From Planctomycetota bacterium (GTDB lineage: Bacteria; Planctomycetota; Phycisphaerae; Phycisphaerales; UBA1924), in NCBI GenBank assembly GCA_020831805.1, contig JAFIFX010000001.1, positions 1 to 64,000 on the forward strand: DNA of 64,000 nucleotides, given 5' to 3'. Position 1 is the stretch's first letter. Each line of letters starts with the position of its first letter. The translations under genes were made by a program, and so were the position numbers. The notes under the pieces were generated by a model. The model saw nothing but the letters and a program-made list of their open reading frames with translations. It was not told where the DNA came from and did no database searches. This document shows, piece by piece, positions 36,688 through 44,622 of the stretch.

Positions 36688-38055
36688 TCAGGCTTTCACC
36701 ACCCGTGCGTTGATCGGGACGGTCGCCCGCCCCATCGCGTTGCGCGTATCGACCACCAGCCCCGCGTGCGTCGCGATCGCGTTCCAGTCGATCACCTCAT
36801 GATCGGTCACGATGAGCACGCAATCACACCCAGAAAGCGTCTCGGCGGTCAGACCGACCGAGGACATCTCCAGGTCGTACGCACGCATCTCGGGGAAATG
36901 CGGCACGAGCGGGTCGTGGTAGCTGACCCTCGCCCCACGGGCCGCCAGGAGCTCGATGATCTCCGCCGCCGGCGTTTCACGCGTGTCATCGACATTCGGC
37001 TTGTACGCCAGGCCGACGACGATCATGCCAGACCCCCTGACGGACTTGGAGTCGTCGTTCAGGGCTTCGGCGACCTTCTCGACCACCCACTCTGGCATGC
37101 CGCGGTTGATCTCTCCGGCGAGTTCGATGAAGCGGGTCACCCGTCCGTGCTCACGGGCCTTCCAGGTCAGATAGAACGGGTCGATCGGGATGCAGTGCCC
37201 GCCGAGTCCGGGCCCGGGGTAGAACGGCATGAACCCGAACGGCTTCGTGGACGCGGCCTGGATCACCTCCCAGACATCGATGCCCATGGTGTCGAACACC
37301 ATCTTCAGTTCATTGACCAGGGCGATGTTGACCGCGCGAAAAACATTCTCAAGGATTTTGGCCGCCTCGGCGACATCGGCCGAACTGACCGGAACGACCT
37401 CCTTGACCCCGTGCGCATAGAGCGCACAGGCCAGCTCCGTGGAGACCGGATCGACGCCACCGACGAGCTTGGGGATCGTTGTGGTGGTGTGCGATTTGCG
37501 ACCCGGGTCCTCCCGCTCAGGCGAGAACGCCACGAAGACATCCCGACCGATCTCGAGCTTTCCGCGGCCGGACTCCTCAGCCGCACGCAGCATCGCCGGG
37601 ATGAAATCCTCCCGGGTCGTGCCGGGGTAGGTGGTCGATTCGAGGACGACGAGCTGCCCGGCGCGGAGACAACGGCCGATGGCCTCCGCTGTCTTGATGA
37701 CATAGCTCAGGTCTGGCTCGAGGTGCGGACCGACGGGCGTGGGGACGCAGACCAGGATCGCGTCGGGCTCGTCCAGGCGCTCGAAATTCGCGGTGGCCTC
37801 AAACCGGCCGGAAGCGGACAGGCGTGTTGTCATCTCCGCACCGAGGTGCTTGAGGTAGTTCTCGCCGCGAGAGAGCTGGTCGATTTTCCGCTGGTCGATG
37901 TCGAAGCCGAGGACGCGCAGGCCGCCTGTATGAAGCGCATCGGCAACGGGTAGACCAACATAGCCCAGCCCGATGACGCCGATAGTCGCCGTGCGGCGGC
38001 CGATTCTGTCCCCGAGTTCAGCAGCATGATCGATCATCGCCTGCGCCACATTCAC
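36688..38055 (-). CDS. UDP-N-acetylhexosamine 6-dehydrogenase (nucleotide-sugar dehydrogenase)
   Basis: 455 residues. NAD-binding GVIGLGYVGLPVADAL (about 27-42), central ENVFRAVNIALVNELK and catalytic-Cys segment GPGLGGHCIPIDPFYL identify a UDP-GlcNAc/ManNAc dehydrogenase of the WbpA type rather than UDP-glucose dehydrogenase. It makes a uronic acid donor for the surface polysaccharide. It lies between the Alg13-like gene (55-base gap) and the peptide synthetase. The exact sugar is uncertain. Confidence 0.92.
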   Translation of the reverse strand: MNVAQAMIDHAAELGDRIGRRTATIGVIGLGYVGLPVADALHTGGLRVLGFDIDQRKIDQLSRGENYLKHLGAEMTTRLSASGRFEATANFERLDEPDAILVCVPTPVGPHLEPDLSYVIKTAEAIGRCLRAGQLVVLESTTYPGTTREDFIPAMLRAAEESGRGKLEIGRDVFVAFSPEREDPGRKSHTTTTIPKLVGGVDPVSTELACALYAHGVKEVVPVSSADVAEAAKILENVFRAVNIALVNELKMVFDTMGIDVWEVIQAASTKPFGFMPFYPGPGLGGHCIPIDPFYLTWKAREHGRVTRFIELAGEINRGMPEWVVEKVAEALNDDSKSVRGSGMIVVGLAYKPNVDDTRETPAAEIIELLAARGARVSYHDPLVPHFPEMRAYDLEMSSVGLTAETLSGCDCVLIVTDHEVIDWNAIATHAGLVVDTRNAMGRATVPINARVVKA

Positions 38056-38110
38056 CTACCGGTGTTGTTCCTCAGATATCTCGGCCGCCACGCGGAGCGA
38101 GGCCCCACAT

Positions 38111-38602
38111 TCATATCGATTGATTCAGCCCGAAAATGAAGCCGCGCACAACATCGATCAGTTCGGCCGACGCCTCGGCAGGAATCCGCGGGCCGCTGCG
38201 AATTTCAGCCAATCGATCCAGAACCCCGGACAGTTCCTGCTCATCTTTCGCCAGAGAAACCTTGCCGAGTTCATGGAACCTTCTGGCGGTGGCGATCTGG
38301 TGGTCATTGCGTGTTTCGCGCAGTTGCGCGAAACGCGGCATGACCAGGATCGGGGTTCCCAACTCCAGCGCTGTCAAGATGGTGCCGGTGCCGGCGTGGG
38401 CGACCACCAGTTCCGCATCGGCCACCCGGTCACGAAACTCTTGCCCAGACATGCTCCGAACCCATTCCATGTGTGAAGGCTCGTACTTCGCATCGCCCAC
38501 CTGGGCGAAAAGATCGGCCCGCCCTGCCCGGCCCGCCCACGCGTCGACCGCCATGACCAGGCGATCAAAGGGCATCTGATGGCCAACAGTGACAAAGATC
38601 AT
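38111..38602 (-). CDS. Alg13/PssE-like glycosyltransferase catalytic subunit
   Basis: 163 residues from ATG 38602, which overlaps the previous stop by four bases; the longer open frame is not coding. MIFVTVGHQMPFDRL at the start and AHAGTGTILTALELGTPILVMPR (read as about 68-90) are the signature of the small GT28-type C-terminal subunit. It works with the Alg14-like partner encoded just upstream to add a sugar to a lipid-linked intermediate at the inner face of the membrane. Confidence 0.88.
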   Translation of the reverse strand: MIFVTVGHQMPFDRLVMAVDAWAGRAGRADLFAQVGDAKYEPSHMEWVRSMSGQEFRDRVADAELVVAHAGTGTILTALELGTPILVMPRFAQLRETRNDHQIATARRFHELGKVSLAKDEQELSGVLDRLAEIRSGPRIPAEASAELIDVVRGFIFGLNQSI

Positions 38603-39069
38603 AGCACGGCGCCCCGATACTCCGGCCCATTGCTGTCCGCCAGGTGAGGCCACTGGGTCAGCCAGAGATCCACAAACCGGCCTGCAAGCTGGCCGGACCT
38701 GGACAACTCCTCCACATTGGCGATCGAATCGAGCCAGGCCACCTTCGCGCCAAGAACCTTGGCGATACGGCAGGCGAGATAGCCCGGCATCGCGCCGGTG
38801 GTGATGACGAACGCCGGTCGCTCCTTTGCGATGATGCGTGCGAGCTGCGCAGCACAGAGCAGCCATTTGAGCTTGTTCCACCTAGTCACATCAACAACCG
38901 TATGAAAGCGTGCCGAGGACGGGATCTGATCCCGGTAGTCCGAAACGACCGTCACATACGCCATGTCACAATCCGTGAAGGCCGGCGCCAGCCGCAGCAA
39001 CTCCACCCAATGGCCGCCGCCGGACGACACCGCGAGAACCCGTGGTTTCCGATCGTTCGTCCGACTCAC
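38599..39069 (-). CDS. Alg14/PssD-like glycosyltransferase membrane-anchor subunit
   Basis: 156 residues. SSGGGHWVELLRL (15-27), the middle VVDVTRWNKLKW and ITTGAMPGYLACRIAKVLGAK are the Alg14/PssD pattern; the C-terminal FVDLWLTQWPHLA docks the partner. It recruits the Alg13-like subunit. The overlap ATGA with both neighbours keeps the pair in one translational unit. Confidence 0.88.
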   Translation of the reverse strand: MSRTNDRKPRVLAVSSGGGHWVELLRLAPAFTDCDMAYVTVVSDYRDQIPSSARFHTVVDVTRWNKLKWLLCAAQLARIIAKERPAFVITTGAMPGYLACRIAKVLGAKVAWLDSIANVEELSRSGQLAGRFVDLWLTQWPHLADSNGPEYRGAVL

Positions 39070-40067
39070 GGCAGCGCCTCGCTGACGGATTGCGCTCGCG
39101 GGTTGTGCTCACGATTCGCGTTCTTGCGGATGTGATCGTGGTACTTCTGCATGGTTTTTCGCTTGCCGAAGAGGAGCGAATCCCGCTCATATTTGCGGAA
39201 AAATCGCAAGTAATCCCTGTCGCTGTACCTCGCGTCCCCGCGGATCCAGGATCCAAGATATCCGCAGAAAATGCCCAACCCGCCGATGACGAAGGGACGC
39301 TCGAGCATGCGGTATGCAGAAACCGCGGCCACATAAAACGGCGACGAACCCATGAAGTACTTGCCCCGCCCCCAGCGCTTCCGGCCGGTCCAGATGCCGA
39401 CCTGGCTCGATCCTTGCGGCCGATAGTGGCGGATCCGCAGTTCCTTGCGATCGATCGATTCAGCGATCCAGCCGCACATCCGGCACCGGTGGCCGTCGAT
39501 CCCGTCCCAACTCGCCTGCTTCACAAACCCGCCGATATCCAGATAGCACGAGACACGGTAGAACTTGGCGGGACCAATGGCGTTCTCGTCGCCCATGCGT
39601 TCCGAAACCCACCGGCCGGACCCCGTCTGGATGTAGGTTTTTCCGGAAAGATTGCCGCGGAGCGGGTCGGCCTCCATCATCTCCACGATTGTTTCGAAGT
39701 AGCGCTCCGGAAGCCCAAGGTCCGCGTCGAGCTTGCAGATGTAGTCGTAATCTTCGAGGCGGATCTGCGCGAGACCATCATTGAACGCCTCGACGACCCC
39801 GCCTCCCACGGCGCGAGTGCCCCGATCGGGACGCTTGTAGAGGCGTATCCAATCGTGCTCCTTCGATGCAGCTTCAACGATCGACGGAGTCTTGTCATCG
39901 GACCCATCATCGACGATGATCCAAACATCCGGACGCTTCGTCTGGTTCACGATCGACTCGATGATACCCGGAAGATATGCTTCTTCGTTGCGGCACGGCG
40001 TGATGACGGCGTAACGCGGCGCCCCCTGACGGGCCGCCGGCTCGTTGATCATCGTGCCCCTGGTCAT
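39066..40067 (-). CDS. Family 2 glycosyltransferase
   Basis: 333 residues from ATG 40067, chosen because it overlaps the preceding stop by four bases. Nucleotide-sugar site AVITPCRNEEAYLPG...IVDDGSDD and the metal-binding CKLDADLGLP (DxD) are clear. The C-terminal part has a Cys-His group (DGHRCRMCGW) and one hydrophobic stretch near FVIGGLGIFCGYLGSW, suggesting membrane association. It adds one sugar in the surface-glycan pathway; donor and acceptor are unknown. Confidence 0.9.
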   Translation of the reverse strand: MTRGTMINEPAARQGAPRYAVITPCRNEEAYLPGIIESIVNQTKRPDVWIIVDDGSDDKTPSIVEAASKEHDWIRLYKRPDRGTRAVGGGVVEAFNDGLAQIRLEDYDYICKLDADLGLPERYFETIVEMMEADPLRGNLSGKTYIQTGSGRWVSERMGDENAIGPAKFYRVSCYLDIGGFVKQASWDGIDGHRCRMCGWIAESIDRKELRIRHYRPQGSSQVGIWTGRKRWGRGKYFMGSSPFYVAAVSAYRMLERPFVIGGLGIFCGYLGSWIRGDARYSDRDYLRFFRKYERDSLLFGKRKTMQKYHDHIRKNANREHNPRAQSVSEALP

Positions 40068-41326
40068 GGGCACGCCCCGTCTGCACACGATGTGCAACTG
40101 CCTTGAATGACGCGAAGGATCCGTTGCGCATTGGCATCCAGATCAAACTCTTCCTCCACCCACGCCCGGCCCGCAGCGCCCAGCCGTTCGATCCGTTCCC
40201 GGTCCTCGGCGAGTTGCGTCAATGTCCGGACGAGCGCGTCCCGGTCCCCCGGTGGCACCATGACCCCCGTCTCGCCGTCCCGGACGAGTTCGCGGATCGT
40301 CTCAAGATCCCCGCACACGACACACCGCCCCCGTGCCATCGCCTCCATGAGCACGACCGGGATACCGTCACGGTCCCCCGAACCCGCTACGCGGCAGGGA
40401 ATCACGAACAGGTCGGCTTCGCCCATCAGGTCCATGATCCGATCGTTGGGGGCCTCGCCCAACAACTCCACATCGGCGCCCGGCGGCAGCTTCTCGATCA
40501 TCGTTTGCAGCCGGGCCTCCTCCTCGCCCCCGCCGGCGATCCGGGCCCGGAACTTCGCCCCCCCGGAACGGGCGATCTCGCCGAGGGCCTCAACAAGGAT
40601 GTCAAAGCCTTTCTTCTCGACAAGCCGCCCGACCGCGAGCACCTCGAGAACCTCGCCGCCAGGAGCCCGGGTCGGTTCGTACCGGGCTGTGTCGACGCCG
40701 CAGCGAACAATCGGGTAGTCCGAATCCGGCCGGTCAACGATGGACCGGTAGAAGCCCCGGTGCCACTCAGAGATGCAATGCACCCACGCGGCACGCTGGA
40801 GTTTTTCCCGTAGCAGGGTCCGGTTTGGGAACAGGTCGTTCGCGTGGCCGGTAAAACTGAAGCGGATGCCCAGTTGGAGTGAAGCGTACATGCCGATCGT
40901 TGTCGGGACATGGGCCATGTGGGCATGGATGTGGGTGATGCCCAAGCGCCTGGCCCGGTGGGCCAGCGACAAGGCGGCCAGCCCCTGCCAGAGGATCTTG
41001 GGCCGGCGTGCGGCGGGAAGCTCCCGGGCGCATGCCGCGTCCCTGAGCACCCGAGAGACGGTCGCCACCGTCGCGACCGGGCGGATGGCCAGTTCGGACA
41101 AGGCATCCGTCAGGATGCCCGCGACGCCACGCGTGTACACCCCGATGGTGTCGCGGGCCATCTCGTCCAGCGGGCCGTCGTCCAACCCGCGGACCGGTGC
41201 ATGCACGCTCGCGGTCCGGATATCGATCCCGAGTTGGCGCAGCGCAAAGATTTCACGGTAGACGAAGGTCTCCGACCGCGTCGGAAGCGTGCCGGACATG
41301 TACAGGATGACCGGCGACTCAGGCAT
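40064..41326 (-). CDS. Family 4 glycosyltransferase
   Basis: 420 residues from ATG 41326 (eight-base overlap with the gene before; the longer frame to 41371 is less likely). GT-B fold: ILYMSGTLPTRSETFVYREI at the N-terminus, AVGRLVEKKGFDILVEAL and the C-terminal FVIPCRVAGSGDRDGIPVVLMEAMARG with the EX7E-type donor-binding segment. It transfers a sugar from a nucleotide donor with retention. Tight coupling in the glycan operon supports a role in repeat-unit assembly. Confidence 0.91.
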   Translation of the reverse strand: MPESPVILYMSGTLPTRSETFVYREIFALRQLGIDIRTASVHAPVRGLDDGPLDEMARDTIGVYTRGVAGILTDALSELAIRPVATVATVSRVLRDAACARELPAARRPKILWQGLAALSLAHRARRLGITHIHAHMAHVPTTIGMYASLQLGIRFSFTGHANDLFPNRTLLREKLQRAAWVHCISEWHRGFYRSIVDRPDSDYPIVRCGVDTARYEPTRAPGGEVLEVLAVGRLVEKKGFDILVEALGEIARSGGAKFRARIAGGGEEEARLQTMIEKLPPGADVELLGEAPNDRIMDLMGEADLFVIPCRVAGSGDRDGIPVVLMEAMARGRCVVCGDLETIRELVRDGETGVMVPPGDRDALVRTLTQLAEDRERIERLGAAGRAWVEEEFDLDANAQRILRVIQGSCTSCADGACP

Positions 41327-42356
41327 CGACGCTCTCCGCGGCGGGAACCGCGTCCGCCCCTTTGTACTCAATCAGCGTCGAACGCTGACCCAGGAGCCGC
41401 TTCCGCCAGTACAGCAGCATTCCGGACACCTGGGCCGGTTTGGCGACCAAAGTGAAGAATCCGACCAGCCAGGCATCGGATCGAGAGCGGCCCCGGGCCA
41501 GCTCCTTCCGGCGAATGCGCCAGGCCTGGAGCAGCAGCAATCCACCCAGCGCAACAAGGGAGAGCCCGTAGGTCCAATAAGCCGCGACCACCGCGAGCAG
41601 CGGCAGGATTGCTCCCCATACCAGCGCGGATCGCACCCCCCACACCCCGTGCCGGTCCGGGCCCTTACCGTGCAGGGCGGCTCCTTCGGCGTAGGCGTGC
41701 CCGGCCCGCTTGGCCCGCTTCCAGTACTGACCGAACCGGGTCATGGCGGCGTCGTGCAGGGTCATTTCGAGGCCCAGCCGATGGACCGCGAAGCCCGCCG
41801 AGCGGATCCGGACGCACAACTCCGGCTCCTCCCCGGCGATGAGCGACACCCGGTACCCCCCCACCGCCTCGAAGACGGACCTCCGGAACATGGCATCGCC
41901 GCCGCAGGATCTAGCCTGACCGACCGGGGTGTCCCACTCGAGATCGATCAGGCGGTTGTAGACCGATTGGTCCGGTGATCGCTCTCGTCGCCGTCCGCAG
42001 ACGACCGCACAGCGTTGATCCTCGTCAAGAAACCCAGCGGCAAGACGGATCCACGACGGATCGAACTCGCAGTCTCCATCGACCACCTGAAGGTACTCGA
42101 TCTCCGGCCAGCGGGCGACCAGGCGTGCGATCCCCTCATTGCGGGCCCGGGCCGCGGTGAACGGGACGGAGGTATCCAGCTCGACGACTTCCACGCCGAG
42201 TGAGCGCGCAAACGCAACCGAGCCGTCCGTGGATCCGGAATCGACATACACAACGCGGTCCGTTTCCGCCATGGCAGAGCGCAGGCAACGCTTCAAACGA
42301 TCGCCTTCATTCCGGCCGATCGCGACCACCCCGACTCGGCGCAAATCACCCGTCAT
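41319..42356 (-). CDS. Family 2 glycosyltransferase with C-terminal membrane segments
   Basis: 345 residues from ATG 42356 (ATGA overlap with the sulfotransferase stop). VVAIGRNEGDRLKRCL, VYVDSGSTDGS and QVVDGDCEFD (metal-binding DGD) identify a GT-A enzyme. Two or three hydrophobic helices follow near residues 255-295 (SALVWGAILPLLAVVAAYW and GLSLVALGGLLLLQAW), so it acts at the membrane. The substrate is unknown. Confidence 0.9.
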   Translation of the reverse strand: MTGDLRRVGVVAIGRNEGDRLKRCLRSAMAETDRVVYVDSGSTDGSVAFARSLGVEVVELDTSVPFTAARARNEGIARLVARWPEIEYLQVVDGDCEFDPSWIRLAAGFLDEDQRCAVVCGRRRERSPDQSVYNRLIDLEWDTPVGQARSCGGDAMFRRSVFEAVGGYRVSLIAGEEPELCVRIRSAGFAVHRLGLEMTLHDAAMTRFGQYWKRAKRAGHAYAEGAALHGKGPDRHGVWGVRSALVWGAILPLLAVVAAYWTYGLSLVALGGLLLLQAWRIRRKELARGRSRSDAWLVGFFTLVAKPAQVSGMLLYWRKRLLGQRSTLIEYKGADAVPAAESVDA

Positions 42357-43246
42357 GCCGGCACCCCCACCCACTCCGGAGGGCCGTGCGGCTCAAGAAC
42401 TGCTTCCCTGAACCGTTCGCAGGTCAGCGACAGTCCCAGCATTCCGCCAAGCCGACGCATCTCCGGATCGAGCCGCTCGATGCAATGAGACCGCGCCTCA
42501 CCCGAGAGTTCGGGCCGGGCCTCCATCCGCCATCGCGACTTGATCCGATCACGAACCCCCTCCGGCAACAAACCTCGACGCAGGGACCTCAACACGCCGA
42601 TATCCAGCACCGTCTCGAGCATTGGGTGGCAGCGCAATCGCTTCGCCGAGACATTGCGGGGCTCGGCATCCTCGGCCCAACACACCGGGCCCGCGCAGCC
42701 GATGAAGCGGGCGATCCGCTCGAACTCCTCCTGCGGCCGCCTCGTCAACCGCTCAAAGAACACCGGCAGCACCCGCTGCGGACCGAACAAGTCCAACCAC
42801 GGCTGCAACTGCATGCCATAGCAGGAGTACGCGATCAGCTCATCGTGCTCGTGCACGGCCTCGTTCAGAGGCCGGTCAAGCTCACGGCAAGACCAGGCGT
42901 GGATGTAGTGCGAAACAAGCCGATCGATCGGATCACGCATCACATAGATCAACCGGGCGTGGGGCAAGTGGGCGTGCAAACGCACCGCCGCCATCGGAAA
43001 AGTCGGCAACTTGGTGTAGTGGGTGCTCGATTCACCACAGACCGCGGCATCGGGCGCCGAATCGAACAGCCCCTTGTACCAGCCCAAGCCCCTGGCCCAC
43101 ACATCCTCGTCGGAGAAAAAATTCGGTTCTTTCGGCTCTGACATGAACACCCCGGGCTGCCTGGAGAGTTGATCATGCAGCGTACTCGTGGCGCATTTCA
43201 TCGCGCCAATGATGACGAAGTGAGGGTGTGCGAGGGTCTCAGCCAT
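42353..43246 (-). CDS. Sulfotransferase (PAPS-dependent)
   Basis: 297 residues from ATG 43246 (eight-base overlap with the gene before). The 5'-phosphosulfate loop is GAMKCATSTLHDQL (14-27) and the 3'-phosphate motif is YVMRDPIDRLVSHY. Residues FFERLTRRPQEEFERIARFIG match the sulfotransferase C-terminal helix. It likely sulfates a sugar of the exopolysaccharide, which would fit a marine or saline lifestyle. No PAPS-synthesis genes are in the window. Confidence 0.92.
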   Translation of the reverse strand: MAETLAHPHFVIIGAMKCATSTLHDQLSRQPGVFMSEPKEPNFFSDEDVWARGLGWYKGLFDSAPDAAVCGESSTHYTKLPTFPMAAVRLHAHLPHARLIYVMRDPIDRLVSHYIHAWSCRELDRPLNEAVHEHDELIAYSCYGMQLQPWLDLFGPQRVLPVFFERLTRRPQEEFERIARFIGCAGPVCWAEDAEPRNVSAKRLRCHPMLETVLDIGVLRSLRRGLLPEGVRDRIKSRWRMEARPELSGEARSHCIERLDPEMRRLGGMLGLSLTCERFREAVLEPHGPPEWVGVPA

Positions 43247-44240
43247 GTCCGCCCCCGACCACGGCCGCCGACTGGCCGGACAACCCACCCGCCTGCTGAG
43301 GCCTGCCGGCGTCAGCCGGGGTCCAGATATCCCGCCACTCGCGCTCCACGGCGTCGGATCTCCCCAGGCAGGCCGCAAGCCCCCAGCCGCAGATCCAGAG
43401 CAGGTTCGCCGCCCACCGGCCGACCGGCCCGTACCAGGTATGAAAGTAGTGGCTTCTCGCGGCGTAGTAGTACGCCGGACGGCGCTTCCGCTCCACCGTG
43501 TTCCGCTTGACCTCGCTCGATCCGCCGCGCAGGTGAACAACCCGTGCCGCCGGTTCATGGCCCACGAGAAAACCGGCCCCCTTCGCTCGACGACAGAAAT
43601 CCATGTCCTCGTAGTACATGAAGTACCGTTCATCGATCATCCCGACACGCTCGAAGACCGCATCACGGATCGCCACGCACGCGAAACTCACCCAATCCAG
43701 ATCATCGACCGCCCGCACAACCGGCCGGGCTACCACATGACCCAGGAATCGACGCCCCAGCCAGCCCGATCGGCTCGCGGAGATCAACTCCGTCAAGGGT
43801 GACCGGAACCGGAAGGTCGAGACCTGCGCCTCGCCGTCCGGCCATTCCAGCCTTGGCCCTATGATCCCGACCCGGTCATCCGCCCCCCGCAGCGCCCCGA
43901 CGAGCGTGTCTATCGCACCAGGCCGCACGATCGTGTCGGAGTTCAGGAGGATGTAGATCCCGGCATCCGCGGCACGCACACCCACATTGTTGCCCGCCGC
44001 AAACCCCCCGTTCACGGGGGACGCCACCACGCGGGCCCAGCCTGCCCACCCACGATCCGCGATCGCCTTCCGGATCCGCTCGGCCGAGTCATCCGGCGAG
44101 CAGTTGTCCACCACCACCACCTCGCGAACACCCGGCGAAACCTGCCTCTCCAGCGACGCGAGACAGTCCACCACCAGATCCGGTGTCCGATAGTTCAGCA
44201 CGACCACGGTCGCCTCAAGTTTGGTCGCACGCTCTGCCAT
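43239..44240 (-). CDS. Family 2 glycosyltransferase, rhamnosyltransferase-like
   Basis: 333 residues from ATG 44240. VVVLNYRTPDLVVDCLASL, VVDNCSPDDSAERI, FAAGNNVGVRAA and LLNSDTIVRPG, then YFMYYEDMDFCRRAK form the pattern of WbbL/RfbF-type rhamnosyl or related transferases. It is the first gene of the - strand glycan operon. The dTDP-rhamnose genes at 51677-53061 could supply its donor. The first 10 residues of the longer frame are not needed. Confidence 0.9.
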   Translation of the reverse strand: MAERATKLEATVVVLNYRTPDLVVDCLASLERQVSPGVREVVVVDNCSPDDSAERIRKAIADRGWAGWARVVASPVNGGFAAGNNVGVRAADAGIYILLNSDTIVRPGAIDTLVGALRGADDRVGIIGPRLEWPDGEAQVSTFRFRSPLTELISASRSGWLGRRFLGHVVARPVVRAVDDLDWVSFACVAIRDAVFERVGMIDERYFMYYEDMDFCRRAKGAGFLVGHEPAARVVHLRGGSSEVKRNTVERKRRPAYYYAARSHYFHTWYGPVGRWAANLLWICGWGLAACLGRSDAVEREWRDIWTPADAGRPQQAGGLSGQSAAVVGGGHG

Positions 44241-44622
44241 GCACCTTATCCCGGGGATCCAACGCTCCACCTCAGCAGATGATCATCCCCATTCGTCCCA
44301 GCATCCGAGTGTTTTCTCTTCGCTTTCAACATCGACCGATATACCATGATCGCAGCGGACGATATCGTCCGCTTGCATCACCGACGACCACCCTTTATAG
44401 GGTATCGGCGGTTTGAGCCCGCCCCGCCCATGGAAGCCGTGCGGACGAGGGGTCCACCCGGTCTCCGAGGGGCATCCCGCTCGGTCTGGACCGATCGCAA
44501 CGGCCACGCGGGCTGGGCAACTGGGGAGGAAGTGAGATTCTGGACAGTGCGTCTGGCAAATCGTTCCGCCGCTTCCGACCCTCAAGATCTCAGGCAAGCC
44601 GCCCGACCGGAGGATTGACTCC
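44241..44622. promoter_or_regulatory. Divergent control region between the two glycan operons
   Basis: About 380 bases between divergent operons. GCGGACGATATCGTCCGC (44355-44372) is a perfect 18-bp palindrome, a good operator candidate. Directly to its right TTGCAT (44373-44378), a 17-base gap and TATAGG (44396-44401) form a possible + strand promoter. Reading the other way, TATATC near 44335-44342 could be the -10 of the - strand operon. The remaining ~200 bases before 44623 show only the ribosome site CGGAGGA. Confidence 0.45.

Noticed and set aside
38603-38881. Longer N-terminus for the Alg13-like gene
   Set aside because: The extension is antisense-like, Arg/His-rich and overlaps the Alg14-like gene; MIFVTVGHQ at 38602 is the normal family start.
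39042-40106. 354-codon + strand frame
   Set aside because: Shadow of the family 2 glycosyltransferase on the - strand, lacking any motif.
43247-43633. Longer N-terminus for the sulfotransferase
   Set aside because: It lies over the preceding glycosyltransferase in another frame; the family start is at the Met before the P-loop, 43246.
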